64,000 nucleotides of DNA from Glutamicibacter soli (GCF_003309065.1 NZ_POAF01000002.1:310001-374000); one strand, 5' to 3'. Numbered from the stretch's first letter, positions 8,514 through 21,057 are shown. Notes: generated by a model from the sequence alone, not told the origin. Made by a program: numbers and translations.

Positions 8514-10424
8514 CTACTGTGCAGCCTTGAGCATGTCCTTCACCAGCGGACCTGCGGTCTGCGCTCCGCCGTTGCCGTCCTCGACGAAGGCGGCAATAGC
8601 GATGTCGCCCTGGGCGGCAATGGCCCAGGCGTGGGCGTTGCGCTCGCTGTCGTATTCGGCGGTGCCGCTCTTGCCGATGATCTTCCCGGTGCCGGTGCCC
8701 TTCAGGTCCTTGAGCGTTCCGTGGTCGACTACGGCGGCCATCATCGTGGCCAGCTCGCTGGCTTCCTCCTCGGTGAGCTTGGACTTCGCGGTTTCAGGCG
8801 CCTTGGGTTCCGGTGAGATCACCAGCTTGGGCGACACGGTTTGTTTGGCCTGGACGGAGGCTGCGACAGTTGCCATGCCCAGCGGCGAGGCTTCCACCAC
8901 GCCCTGGCCGATCATGTTCGCCGCCTGCTCGGTTCCGGTGGAATCGGTGGGCACCGAACCGAGGACCGCGCCGGCGCCGGTGCCGTCCTCACCGGTCAGC
9001 CCCAGGGCTGCCGCGGCCTCGGCCAGCTTGGTTCCGCCGATCTTTTCGCCTTCGTCGACGAAGACCGTGTTGCAGGACTGGGCGATGGCTTCGGACAGCG
9101 GGATTTTGCCCAGTGCCGAGGCCGGGTAGCCGTCGAAGTTCTTGAAGGTCTTGCCGTCAATCACGGTGGTGGCCTTGCAGTCGAATTTGGTGCTGGCGCT
9201 CGCGCCGTCACGGAGCATTGCCAGGGCGCTGATGACCTTGAAGGATGAGCCCGGGGCATATTTCCCCTGCATTGAGGTGTTCAGTCCCGAGGACACCGGG
9301 CCGGAGGATGCGGCAAGCACCGCGCCGTCGGACGGCCGGATGACCACGATGGCCGAGTTGGATTCGGCCTCCTGCAGCAGATCGTCGGCTTCTTTCTGCA
9401 GGTCCTGGTCCAGCGTCAGCTGCACGTCCTTGCCGTCCACCGGGTTGCTGGAGAACAGCTCTGACTGGGCTTCCTTGGCCGCGTTGTAGCGTGAGATGGT
9501 TACCCCTGAGGTGCCCGAGAGGGTGTCGTTGTAGGTTGCCTGCAAGCCGGAGAGGCCTACCTGGTCCCCTGCATGGATCTTGCCCTCGGACTTCTCGACG
9601 ATTTCCGCGGTGGCTTCGCCGACCGAGCCGAGCAGCGGCCGGGCGAAGGAGCGGGTCGGAGCGAGCGGGATCTGGTCGGCCTGCCCGACGGCTCCCGGGA
9701 TCTTGGCGATCTGCTCGTCGGTGACCTCGCGGGTTGCGTCATCGCGCAGGACGATGGCCTGCACCCAGGCTTTCTCGCCGGCGGCCTTGACCTTGGCCGC
9801 GAAGGCGTCTTCGTCGATGTCCACGAGCTTGGCCAGCGCCTTCGCCGAGGATGCCCATTCATCGCTGGTCGCACGGGTCTTGTCGATGCCGACATTGATC
9901 ACGGGACGCTCGGTGACGATGTTCTTGTCTTCCCCGTCAGTGATGTTGCCGCGCTGGCCTGGCTCGAATCTGGCCGCCAGGAAGTCGCCTTCGGCCATGT
10001 CCGGCGCGAGGATCGAGGGGTCGAAGCGCAGCTGCCAGCTCTTGCCTTCGTCGTCGTATTGCCAGACGGCCTGGGTCTGGTAGCTCAGATCCGTCTCGGT
10101 CTCATCCACATCCCAGACGGTCTGGATGGTAGCGGTAGCGGTGGTGACCCCGTCCTGCTTCTGCTCATCCGTGGCCACCGAATTGACGGTGCTGGTGCGC
10201 TTGATGTCATCTAGTTTGCCGAATGCCGTGTCCAGCGTCGCCGCGGCCGCGGCCGCATCAGAGTTGCTGAATGCAATGCCGGAGAAGTCGCCGGAATTCA
10301 GCGCGGCGGCCAGCGCATCTGCCGACGGAGCCGGGTCTGCGGGGGCTGAACTGCAGGCGCTCAGGGTGCCTGCAACAAGGCTCGCAACTGACAGGGCAAT
10401 GACTTTTCGGCGAAGTGCACTCAT
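8514..10424 (-). CDS. Penicillin-binding transpeptidase with MecA_N/NTF2-like domain
   Basis: A 636-residue class B-type penicillin-binding protein that cross-links peptidoglycan outside the membrane. The N-terminus is a signal peptide ending in a lipobox-like LSAC (Cys24), so it may be lipid-anchored rather than held by a transmembrane helix. An NTF2-like MecA_N domain covers about residues 30-150, the dimerisation region about 155-320 and the transpeptidase domain about 345-635. Active-site motifs are SSFK (nucleophile Ser and Lys), SCN, and KSGT in place of the common KTGT. It is a single gene with a terminator downstream. The MecA_N domain is shared with low-affinity PBP2a-type enzymes, but beta-lactam resistance cannot be claimed from sequence. 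Confidence 0.9.
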   Translation of the reverse strand: MSALRRKVIALSVASLVAGTLSACSSAPADPAPSADALAAALNSGDFSGIAFSNSDAAAAAATLDTAFGKLDDIKRTSTVNSVATDEQKQDGVTTATATIQTVWDVDETETDLSYQTQAVWQYDDEGKSWQLRFDPSILAPDMAEGDFLAARFEPGQRGNITDGEDKNIVTERPVINVGIDKTRATSDEWASSAKALAKLVDIDEDAFAAKVKAAGEKAWVQAIVLRDDATREVTDEQIAKIPGAVGQADQIPLAPTRSFARPLLGSVGEATAEIVEKSEGKIHAGDQVGLSGLQATYNDTLSGTSGVTISRYNAAKEAQSELFSSNPVDGKDVQLTLDQDLQKEADDLLQEAESNSAIVVIRPSDGAVLAASSGPVSSGLNTSMQGKYAPGSSFKVISALAMLRDGASASTKFDCKATTVIDGKTFKNFDGYPASALGKIPLSEAIAQSCNTVFVDEGEKIGGTKLAEAAAALGLTGEDGTGAGAVLGSVPTDSTGTEQAANMIGQGVVEASPLGMATVAASVQAKQTVSPKLVISPEPKAPETAKSKLTEEEASELATMMAAVVDHGTLKDLKGTGTGKIIGKSGTAEYDSERNAHAWAIAAQGDIAIAAFVEDGNGGAQTAGPLVKDMLKAAQ

Positions 10425-10471
10425 GGCGCCATTCTATGGCCCGGCGCTGAGAACCAACAATGACATGACCG

Positions 10472-11005
10472 TTAACGGAGATCCATGGTGTAAACGACCA
10501 GCAGGATCTCGGTATTGGGCACGTACCAGTCGCGCTGCGCGCAGTGCGCAAATCCCAGGGATTCGTAAAAGGCCCGGGCCGCGGTCCAGTTTCCTCCGGT
10601 GGTCAGCGAGACCGCGTGCACCTCCGGAAGCTGCCGTGCGCGCTCGATCGCGGCAAGCACCATGGCCTTCCCTGCACCCGAACGCTGCGCCGCGGGATCC
10701 ACGCTGAGCATGCGGATCTCCAATTCGCCTGCGCGGGCGATGTCGGCATATTCGCTGCCGAAGGGAACCAGGGTCATGGAGGCAATGACCGCGCCCTCGC
10801 GACGGGCCACGTAGACTTCCGCCTTGGCCGCGCGGTCCGCGACCCTGCGGACGAACTGCATGTACTCGTGCTGGGGGTCGTCGAAGTGCCCGGCCGCCAA
10901 GTAGGCGTCAACGGTAAGGTTGCCGACTCGCTCAAAGTCGGCTGGCGCGGCTGGTTCGATAACCAGTCCGTCGCAGGTCACGCGAAATTTATCAATCAAA
11001 GACAT
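10472..11005 (-). CDS. GNAT family N-acetyltransferase
   Basis: A 177-residue GNAT domain protein that should move an acetyl group from acetyl-CoA to an amine. The central strand ELEIRMLSVDPAAQRSGAGKAMVLAAIERAR (about residues 88-118) holds the R/Q-x-x-G-x-G/A acetyl-CoA loop (QRSGAGKA), followed by the late motif NWTAARAFYESLGF. An N-terminal extension (VTCDGLVIEPAAPADFERV) begins the first strand as usual, so the start ATG at 11005 fits. The gene is divergent from the truncated GH3 gene, only 38 bp away. Substrate unknown. Confidence 0.88.
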   Translation of the reverse strand: MSLIDKFRVTCDGLVIEPAAPADFERVGNLTVDAYLAAGHFDDPQHEYMQFVRRVADRAAKAEVYVARREGAVIASMTLVPFGSEYADIARAGELEIRMLSVDPAAQRSGAGKAMVLAAIERARQLPEVHAVSLTTGGNWTAARAFYESLGFAHCAQRDWYVPNTEILLVVYTMDLR

Positions 11006-11043
11006 GGTTCGTTAATAGTGCCACCGTTCGACTACCGGATCCC

Positions 11044-12354
11044 ATGGGGTCGCTGTGCATCTACGGCGGCAATATCCAGGACACCCAACAGCTCTCCGCC
11101 CTCATGACCCAGATCCGCCAGGCGTCCCCCAACGCCATTCGGGCACTGGATGAAGAGGGCGGAGACGTCACCCGGCTGCACTACCGCGACGGCTCCAATC
11201 AGCCGGGCAACGCGGTGCTGGGCCGACTCGACGACCCGCAGCTGACCCGCGCCAGCGCCCGGGCCATCGCCAGGGAGATGCGCGCCTACGGTTTCAACCT
11301 GAACCTGGCGCCCGACGCGGACGTGAACACCAACGCGCAGAATCCGGTCATCGGGGTGCGCTCCTTCGGGATCAGCCCGCGCAAGGTGGCAATGCACACG
11401 GCCGCGTTCACCGTGGGGCTGCAGGGGGAAATGGTCGCCGCGTGCGCCAAGCACTTCCCCGGCCACGGTGACACCTCCACGGACTCGCACCTGTCGCTGC
11501 CGGTGGTCGCGGTGGATCCCTTCACCCTGGCCGAACGCGAGCTGGCCCCGTTCACCGCGGCGATCCAGACCGGCATCGCCGCCATCATGACCAGCCACAT
11601 CATGGTCCCGGCGCTGGACGCGGAGAACCCCGCCACCTTCTCCAGTGCCATCTTGGGCAAGTTGCTGCGCGATGAACTGGGGTTCACCGGCGTGATCGTC
11701 ACCGACGCCTTGGACATGGCCGGCGCCAGCGCGGAAACCGGAATCCCTGTGGCCGCCGTGCGTGCGCTGCGCGCCGGGGCCGACCTGCTGTGCCTGGGCA
11801 CCGACATGAAACGCGAAGACTACGAACAGGTTGTCAACGCCATCCTCCACGCGGTGCACGAAGGCGCCTTGGATCCCCAGCGCCTGCGCGATGCGGCGGC
11901 CCGCAACACCGCCTTGGCCACCCACTACCGGGTGCAGGACGAGGCCTGCGAACCATGCGAGCTGGTGACCGGCGATTGGTCCAAGGCCTTCGAAACCTCC
12001 TCCGAGGTCGAAGGCTGGATCGCGGATCCTGCCGAAGTGCAGCTGGTCCAGGTGGACACCGACAGCAACATGGCCGTGGGACACGTGCCGTGGGGCCTGT
12101 CGAGCGTCGCTCCGACCCAGGCCCCGGAGGACCTGCGTCCCGGCGCCAAGGTGCTGCTCGCGGCCCGTGCCCTGTCCGGGACCCATGCCGTGCATGAGCT
12201 CGCCGCCCAGCTGCGCCAGGACGGACACCGCGTACTGGTGGTCAACTTCGGTTGGCCCGCCCCGCGCGCCGACATCACCACCTACGGCGCCTCACCGGTG
12301 CTGGCGCGCACCGTGATCGAGATGTTGCAGATTCCTGCGGCGCAAAAGTGCTAG
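11044..12354 (+). CDS. Glycoside hydrolase family 3 (NagZ-like), 5'-truncated
   Basis: A 436-residue GH3 beta-N-acetylhexosaminidase-like protein. Catalytic parts are present: KHFPGHGDTSTDSH (about residues 140-153; the His/Asp general acid-base loop typical of NagZ) and VTDALDM (about 219-225; nucleophile Asp). After the barrel comes a C-terminal alpha/beta domain (about 320-436). The N-terminus begins abruptly at GSLCIYGGNIQD, the second strand region of the barrel; the usual first 25-45 residues (strand 1 with an IGQ...GF pattern) are absent. In frame upstream there is a TAA at 10960-10962 and no ATG, GTG or TTG before 11044, and no Shine-Dalgarno. The divergent GNAT start is 38 bp away. 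Probably a deletion remnant, possibly not folding. It precedes nagB, which fits cell-wall amino-sugar recycling. Confidence 0.75.
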   Translation: MGSLCIYGGNIQDTQQLSALMTQIRQASPNAIRALDEEGGDVTRLHYRDGSNQPGNAVLGRLDDPQLTRASARAIAREMRAYGFNLNLAPDADVNTNAQNPVIGVRSFGISPRKVAMHTAAFTVGLQGEMVAACAKHFPGHGDTSTDSHLSLPVVAVDPFTLAERELAPFTAAIQTGIAAIMTSHIMVPALDAENPATFSSAILGKLLRDELGFTGVIVTDALDMAGASAETGIPVAAVRALRAGADLLCLGTDMKREDYEQVVNAILHAVHEGALDPQRLRDAAARNTALATHYRVQDEACEPCELVTGDWSKAFETSSEVEGWIADPAEVQLVQVDTDSNMAVGHVPWGLSSVAPTQAPEDLRPGAKVLLAARALSGTHAVHELAAQLRQDGHRVLVVNFGWPAPRADITTYGASPVLARTVIEMLQIPAAQKC

Positions 12355-12468
12355 CGACGCAGGAAACCTGCAAGAATAGTAATTTCACGGTCCTGCCCTT
12401 GCCCTGACTCCGGCTGGCCGCGGCGCCGCCCGGCGCACCCCGTTATTTGAAGATTGGATCCTCCTTCT

Positions 12469-13275
12469 ATGCGCGTACTGATTGGTTCGAGCGCCGACCA
12501 GGTAGCTCGTATCGCCGCTGACAACGTCCTGGCCGGCCTGGCCGAGCACGGGAACGGCAAGCGGCAGGTGCTGGGCTTGGCTACCGGTTCATCCCCGTTG
12601 GGGCTGTACCGCGAACTGGGCAAAGCGGTCTCCGAATCACGCGCGGACTTCTCTGACACGCTCGGTTTCGCGCTGGACGAGTACATCGGCATCCCGGACA
12701 CCCACGAGCAGTCCTACCGCCAGACCCTGGTCAACGAGGTTTGCCACGTCATCGGCCTGCGCCCGGAGAACCTCTGCGTGCCGCAGGGCACCGGCGACTC
12801 GGTAATCGCGGTCCAGGCAGCAGCGGATGCCTACGATGCCGCAATCAAGGCAGCCGGCGGCGTCCAGGTGCAGATCCTGGGCATCGGCGCCAATGGCCAC
12901 CTGGGCTTCAACGAGCCAGGCAGCGCGCTGACCAGCCGCACCCGCATCAAGCGACTGGCATCCAAGACGCGCGAGGACAACGCCCGCTTCTTCGCAGGCA
13001 TCGAGCACGTGCCGACCCACTGCGTCACCCAGGGCCTTGGCACCATCCTGGATGCCGGCCGCCTGGTTCTCGTGGCCACCGGCGCCGGCAAGGCCGACGC
13101 CATTGCCGCCGCGGTCGAAGGCCCGCTGTCCGCAGCATGCCCCGGCTCAGTGCTGCAGCTGCACCGCGACGCCGTTGTGGTGCTGGACGAGGCAGCTGCG
13201 TCCAAGCTGACCCAGCGCGAATACTACGACGATGCGGCAGCCGGAATTTCCGAAGAGAATCTGGTCGTCGTCTAG
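12469..13275 (+). CDS. nagB: Glucosamine-6-phosphate deaminase
   Basis: A 268-residue NagB: converts glucosamine-6-phosphate to fructose-6-phosphate and ammonia, feeding amino sugars from wall recycling or chitin into glycolysis. Visible motifs are GLATGSSPLGLYREL (phosphate loop, about residues 36-50), LDEYIG (catalytic Asp, about 67-72), GIGANGHLGFNEPG (about 136-149, containing the catalytic His) and SKTREDNARFF. I chose the ATG at 12469 because MRVLIGSS matches the family N-terminus; an ATG 15 bases earlier would add five residues. No strong Shine-Dalgarno is seen. It follows the truncated GH3 gene and is 9 bp before the SRPBCC gene. Confidence 0.95.
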   Translation: MRVLIGSSADQVARIAADNVLAGLAEHGNGKRQVLGLATGSSPLGLYRELGKAVSESRADFSDTLGFALDEYIGIPDTHEQSYRQTLVNEVCHVIGLRPENLCVPQGTGDSVIAVQAAADAYDAAIKAAGGVQVQILGIGANGHLGFNEPGSALTSRTRIKRLASKTREDNARFFAGIEHVPTHCVTQGLGTILDAGRLVLVATGAGKADAIAAAVEGPLSAACPGSVLQLHRDAVVVLDEAAASKLTQREYYDDAAAGISEENLVVV

Positions 13276-13284
13276 TCTGGCCTT

Positions 13285-13734
13285 ATGGCCGTCTACTTCG
13301 AGTGCGTCTCCCGCACGTCCCAGAGCGTCCAGGCGCTGTGGGATAAATCCCTGAATATCGACGCTCACACGGAATCCATGAAGGATTCCGCAGAGCGGGC
13401 CGTCGCCGGTGTCACCACTGGAATGATCGGCCTCGGCGAGCAGGTGACTTGGCGGGCGACGCACTTTGGCGTTCCGATGCGCATGACCTCACGGATCACC
13501 GCGCTGGAGAAGCACACATCATTCACGGACGAGCAGCTGCGTGGCCCGTTCAAGCACTTCCGGCACGTCCACGAGTTCATCGACTGCGGCCATGAAACCG
13601 TGATGATCGACAAGATCAGCTTCGCCGCCCCGTGGGGCCCGCTGGGCTGGCTGGCGGAAAGACTCGTGCTGAGCTGGTACATGCCACGGCTGATCCGCAG
13701 CCGGAATAGTTTCCTTCTGGGAACCGTAGGCTGA
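13285..13734 (+). CDS. SRPBCC family (START-like) protein
   Basis: A 149-residue START/SRPBCC-fold protein: a hydrophobic-cavity fold used by cyclases, lipid carriers and many proteins of unknown role. Typical features are an opening strand VYFECVSRTSQSVQALWD, the central GEQVTWRATHFGVPMRMTSRITALEKHTSFTDEQ pattern (ligand-facing strands), HVHEFIDCGHETVMIDKISFAAPWGPLG and a long amphipathic C-terminal helix (LAERLVLSWYMPRLI). It starts 9 bp after nagB and is probably co-transcribed. No catalytic residues can be assigned; the ligand is unknown. Confidence 0.8.
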   Translation: MAVYFECVSRTSQSVQALWDKSLNIDAHTESMKDSAERAVAGVTTGMIGLGEQVTWRATHFGVPMRMTSRITALEKHTSFTDEQLRGPFKHFRHVHEFIDCGHETVMIDKISFAAPWGPLGWLAERLVLSWYMPRLIRSRNSFLLGTVG

Positions 13735-14197
13735 CTATTTCAAGACTTCAATGCGAGTATCCAGTTCATGGATCCATGCGGCACACGCGGCGTAGTCTTC
13801 GTCGCAGCCCGGAACGCCGCCGTGGACCGTCACCACCAGCTGGCCGCTCGTGTTCCGCGGATCCACCGGCAGCATCGCGTGCATGGAGCCGTCCGCCGGC
13901 ATCTGCGCCTGGCTCTGGCCCTCTTGCGGTACTGGGGCATCCGTCACCGAGAATTCAAGATAGATCAGCTGCCCATCGCGCAGGTCCAGGTCGCATCCAG
14001 CAGGATCCACCACCACTTCGAGGTCTTCCCCCTGCAGCGCCCTTGCCGCCAACCAGATACGGCGTATTCAGTTCGCAGGATTCATCTTTTCCTGTATCGG
14101 GTAGGAGCATTGAGGCCACGATTCCAGTTGCGGCAACTCCCACCCGCCCGGCCAGGATCAAGGCCGTTCGTGTTACCCAACTGGCTATCTTGAGCAT
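13735..14197 (-). pseudogene. Hypothetical exported protein, one frameshift
   Basis: Two adjoining reading frames on the minus strand make one protein. The first runs from ATG 14195-14197, with a hydrophobic signal/anchor segment (TALILAGRVGVAATGIVASMLL) and then ESCELNTPYLVGGK. The second, shifted by one base, continues ALQGEDLEVVVDPAGCDLD and runs to TAG at 13735 through an acidic beta-rich domain with three further cysteines. One extra C in the run at 14040-14042 explains the shift; removing it gives a ~153-residue protein. The gene is convergent with the SRPBCC gene (adjacent stops). No family recognised. A homopolymer sequencing error is as likely as true decay. Confidence 0.65.
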
Positions 14198-14248
14198 GCT
14201 GTCCCTCCCGCATCTTCTGCCACGCGTGGCCTGCCCGGTGGAGACGGG

Positions 14249-14953
14249 ATGCCTCCGCAAACTGCCGCGCCGGAGCGAAAACCCCGGTCCGCACTAGGCT
14301 TGGGAGCATACCAAAGACGACAACTTGCGAGGTACTACTCCATGCAGCTCACCGGGGATGCTCCCGCTGCCCAGAAAGTCCGACAGTTGGCACTCGTTTT
14401 TTCGCATGTGCTTTCACCGGCGGCCTTGGCGACCTTGCTGCGGCTCTCAACGCCGCTGCGCCGCGCGCAGATGGGCTGGTCCGACGCGCTGGTCGCCGCC
14501 TTGTTCACCACGATCATCCCGTGGCTGGTGCTGCTGGCGGCGAAGCTGCGCGGCATGGTCACCGACATGCACGTGACGCAGCGGCGGCAGCGGCACCGGC
14601 TGTACGCGCTGGCTGCCGGGTCCATCCTCGGCGGCCTGCTGCTGCTTCAGGTCATGAATGCCGGCGCAGCGATGTTCCGCGAAGTTCTGGCGATCTTGCT
14701 TGGCCTGCTTGTCGTGTCGGTGGTCAATTTGTGGTGGAAGGTCTCCGTGCACCTGTCGGTGGGAACCTATGTGGCATTGCAGGCCGCCGACGGCATGGGC
14801 GGGTACATGCCTGTGGTCGTCGCCGGCATCGCGGTGCTGTCCTGGGCGCGGATCCGCAGCGGAGAGCACACCGCCTCACAGGTGTGCGGCGGTGTGCTGG
14901 TCGGCGTGGCGATCCACTATGCGAGCAATCTGCTCGGCACGGTATTGAATTAG
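14249..14953 (+). CDS. PAP2-like membrane phosphatase family protein
   Basis: A 234-residue membrane protein with about five hydrophobic segments (for example 62-72, 80-95, 120-140, 145-160 and 185-195). The spacing of WKVSVHLSVGTYVAL and LSWARIRSGEHTASQVCGGVLVG matches PAP2-superfamily motifs 2 and 3 (a basic residue with Ser-x-His, then R-x(5)-H), which in active members hydrolyse lipid or undecaprenyl phosphates. Motif 1 is weak, so activity is uncertain. An internal ATG at 14342 with GAGGT upstream would start at MQLTGDAP, removing 31 poorly conserved residues, and is a real alternative; GGAG also precedes 14249 by 5 bases. It is divergent from the frameshifted gene at 14197. Confidence 0.6.
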   Translation: MPPQTAAPERKPRSALGLGAYQRRQLARYYSMQLTGDAPAAQKVRQLALVFSHVLSPAALATLLRLSTPLRRAQMGWSDALVAALFTTIIPWLVLLAAKLRGMVTDMHVTQRRQRHRLYALAAGSILGGLLLLQVMNAGAAMFREVLAILLGLLVVSVVNLWWKVSVHLSVGTYVALQAADGMGGYMPVVVAGIAVLSWARIRSGEHTASQVCGGVLVGVAIHYASNLLGTVLN

Positions 14954-14981
14954 GCGGCTGGGACGTTCACGGCGCTTGCGC

Positions 14982-15779
14982 TCACTCGGGCATCGGCAGC
15001 TTGGAAGAGTCCACCAGTCCCGCGTACTGCCATCCCGGATAACCCACGGGCCGCCCGACCAGGGTTCCGGCTTCCTCGGCGATCAGCGCGCCGGCGGCCC
15101 AGTCGTATTCCCGGGTGCCGAATTCGGCGTAGGCATCCAGCGCGCCCTCGGCCACCAGGCACAAGTCCAGCGCCGCAGAGCCCAGTCGGCGCACGTTCAC
15201 GTAGTCCCCGATGACCTCTTGCAGCACCGATGCCTGGAATTCCCGGCGTTCGGGGTCGTAGCCGAAACCGGTAGCGAGGATTCGGGCCTCGGTGTCGGCC
15301 GGTCCGTGCAGCTGGGTGATCTTGCCGGTGTGCAGGTCCTGCTTCCAAGCGCCCAGCCCGCGTCCGGCGAAGTATTCGACGTGCAGCGCCGGGGCCACAA
15401 TGGCAGCGGCCACCCAGCGCTCGATCCCGTCCTCGGTCTTCTCGCAGGCCGCCACCGATGAGCAGTAGTAGGCGATATTGCGCACGAAGTTCGTGGTGCC
15501 GTCCAGCGGATCGATGCTCCAGCGCAGGCCGCTGGGATTGGCCGGCCGGTCGCTGGGGTATTCCTCCCCGGTCAGCTCGTCATTCGGCCTTGTGGTCACG
15601 ATGGTCGCCCGGATGGCTTCTTCCGCGGCGCGGTCGAAGTCGGTGACCCAGTCCCCCGCTGCGGACTTCTCATTGGTGTTGAACTTCGACTCGTCACGGC
15701 GGGCAAGGACCTCGGCGCCGGCTGCTGCCGCCCTGCGCGCCAGCAGCACCAGCGGATCGTGGGAAATGGCTCGATCCAT
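14982..15779 (-). CDS. Inositol monophosphatase family protein
   Basis: A 265-residue Mg-dependent phosphatase of the inositol monophosphatase/histidinol-phosphatase group. Metal-site motifs are WVTDFDRAAEEAIRATI (about residues 43-59), the Glu of ELTGEEYPSD (about 69-78), RWSIDPLDGTTNFVRN (about 88-103; the DPxDGT signature) and the late YDWAAGALIAEEAGTLVG (about 223-240). The start ATG at 15777-15779 has GGAAGGAG nearby and lies 4 bp after the ligA stop, so it is translated from the ligA message; upstream codons in frame lie inside ligA and are not likely used. Substrate could be inositol phosphates, histidinol phosphate or PAP; members are hard to separate by sequence. Confidence 0.88.
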   Translation of the reverse strand: MDRAISHDPLVLLARRAAAAGAEVLARRDESKFNTNEKSAAGDWVTDFDRAAEEAIRATIVTTRPNDELTGEEYPSDRPANPSGLRWSIDPLDGTTNFVRNIAYYCSSVAACEKTEDGIERWVAAAIVAPALHVEYFAGRGLGAWKQDLHTGKITQLHGPADTEARILATGFGYDPERREFQASVLQEVIGDYVNVRRLGSAALDLCLVAEGALDAYAEFGTREYDWAAGALIAEEAGTLVGRPVGYPGWQYAGLVDSSKLPMPE

Positions 15780-15783
15780 GGCT

Positions 15784-19216
<3,433 letters not shown>

Positions 19217-19217
<1 letters not shown>

Positions 19218-20425
19218 CAGTCCACCACCAATCCGGTGCCCTCGCCATGGGACAGTTCAAAGGGCTGGATCTCCCCGAAGCCGCGCACCGCGGTGATTTC
19301 CTGGGCGGTGAGCACGAACCGCGGATCGTTTTTCAGCGTATTGGCGGTCAGCGCGTCGGTGAGCACCGTGCCGGGTTCAGCCAGCGAGGTCAGCCGGGCG
19401 GCCATGTTCACCGTCGGTCCGTAGATGTCTCCCAGCCGGGAGAGGATGCGTCCCCAGACCACCGCGCCGCGGGTCTGCGGCAGCATTTCATCGGCTTCGA
19501 ACTCCTGCGACAGCGCCAGCGCGATCCGGGCGCCTGCCTGCGGGGTTTCGGCCACGTACAGCACTTCGTCGCCGATGGTCTTGACCAGCCGGCCGCCGCC
19601 CACGGAGATGATCTCCGCGCTCTTGGATTCGAAGCGCTGCACCATCTTGGCCAGCGTGCGTTCGTTCATGCGCCGTGACAGCGAGGTGTAGGAGACCAGG
19701 TCCGCGAAACCCACCGCGCGGGCCAATGGCAGCGGGGTGTCGTCGTCCCCGCCCCCGCCCTGGTTGTAGGCGGCCACGCCGGCCTCGGCGCGCAGCGCCA
19801 TGCGGTGCACCGCGGAGTTCAGCTGGCGGCGCCACGAGTAGAGCAGCAGGTTCTCGATCTGCGGGATCAGGTCCGGCAGCATGTCGAACAGCTGGCGCCT
19901 GGCCTGGCGGTCGGACATGTTCTGGTTGGCGATCATGTCCTCCACGAGCGCCTCGATCTGCCAGACCACCATGCGGTCGGTCATCTGGCCCACCGAACGC
20001 ATCAGGGAGATGGCGGTTTCCTCGGTCAGCTGCCCTTCGCGCACCATGCCGACCATCGTGGCCAGCGCTTCCTCGTCACGCTTGGTGAAGAAAACGTCGT
20101 CGTCGCTGAGTTCCGGGAAGCCGATCGCGCGCCAGAGCTTGCGGGCCGAATGCAAGGAGATGCCGGCGTCGGCCGCCACCTCGCGGCGGCGCAGCTCGCG
20201 TTGCCCGCCGATCAGCTGGCGTTCCAAAGCCGCGACGGTGTCGCGGATGGCGTCGGGGGTGTGGGCCGGGACCTGCAGCGGTTTCTCCATGGCCTGGGCG
20301 AGTTCCAGGATCGGATCCGCTTCGGGGGCGGTCTCCACCGGGGCGTGTTCGCGGGCCTGGTGGGCCGCGACGGAGGCGGACTGCGGAGTGTCGGCCCGTG
20401 GCGTATTGCTGTGCTCGGTGCTCAT
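19217..20425 (-). CDS. Class III adenylate/guanylate cyclase, Rv1264-like
   Basis: A 402-residue soluble nucleotide cyclase whose length and layout resemble mycobacterial Rv1264. An N-terminal helical regulatory domain (about residues 50-190) contains RREVAADAGISLHSARKLWRAIGFP, a helix-turn-helix-like stretch; in Rv1264 this region is pH-sensing and autoinhibitory. The catalytic domain is about 225-390: first metal Asp in VGFADLVSYT, then RLVKTIGDEVLY (the lysine is the adenine-specifying type; the second metal Asp follows), LGDIYGPTVNMAARL with the other adenine-contact Asp and the transition-state Asn and Arg. All canonical residues are present, so an active adenylate cyclase is likely. It overlaps the PH-domain gene by 4 bp and the PP2C gene by one base. 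Confidence 0.9.
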
Positions 20426-20970
20426 GGAGCCATGCCCTCACTCTTGGATGCCTCGGTCTGCACCGGGGACTGGTTGTTGCGCAGGTTGGTTATCGCGTCG
20501 ATGGCCAGGGACCTGAAGTACGGGACGGAGGGAACGTGGGCAATCCTGACGTAGCCATGGCCCAGCACGATATCCAAGGTGCCGGCGCGGGTCATGGCGT
20601 TCTGCTTCTTGGTGTGGGCAATCAGGTCGCGCACCGTATACAAACCCACCGACTGCAGCTTGCCGGAGGTGAAGGACGAGCGGAACAGGATCCGCTCGGT
20701 GGTCAGCACGATCCGGCTGCGCAGCCAGCGCACCCACGGGGCCACGCACCAGATCAGCGTCAGCGCCGCCCAGAGGACCAGCGTCACCACGACCCACAGT
20801 CCGGCGTTCTCCGCCAGCCAGGGCGAAAGGTCGGTGCGGCTGAGGTAGCCGAGCAGGAACGTGCAGACCACGGTCAGCAGCAGGAAAACGACAATTGGTT
20901 GTCTCAGCACTTTGGAATGTTCACGCGTCTTGATGATCACGCGTTCCCTCTCATGCAGCGGCACCTTCAT
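20422..20970 (-). CDS. PH-domain membrane protein
   Basis: A 182-residue protein with two hydrophobic segments (about residues 25-45 and 60-82) followed by a bacterial PH (bPH2/YdbT-like) domain at about 85-165 (RWLRSRIVLTTERILFRSSFTSGKLQSVGLYTVRDL). Such domains are usually membrane-scaffold modules of unknown ligand. It is first in the operon with the cyclase (4-bp overlap, ATGA) and PP2C, so a membrane-linked input to cAMP signalling is a reasonable inference, not a demonstrated function. The C-terminal tail is short and polar. Between its start and birA (20971-21057) I see no other gene. Confidence 0.75.
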   Translation of the reverse strand: MKVPLHERERVIIKTREHSKVLRQPIVVFLLLTVVCTFLLGYLSRTDLSPWLAENAGLWVVVTLVLWAALTLIWCVAPWVRWLRSRIVLTTERILFRSSFTSGKLQSVGLYTVRDLIAHTKKQNAMTRAGTLDIVLGHGYVRIAHVPSVPYFRSLAIDAITNLRNNQSPVQTEASKSEGMAP

Positions 20971-21057
20971 CGTCAGTATCCTCGTCCCTCCTGCCCTGGT
21001 TGGTCCTTGAAGCCTCAGTTCTACTAATACTAGTCCCGGTACAGTTGCACTAGCAGG

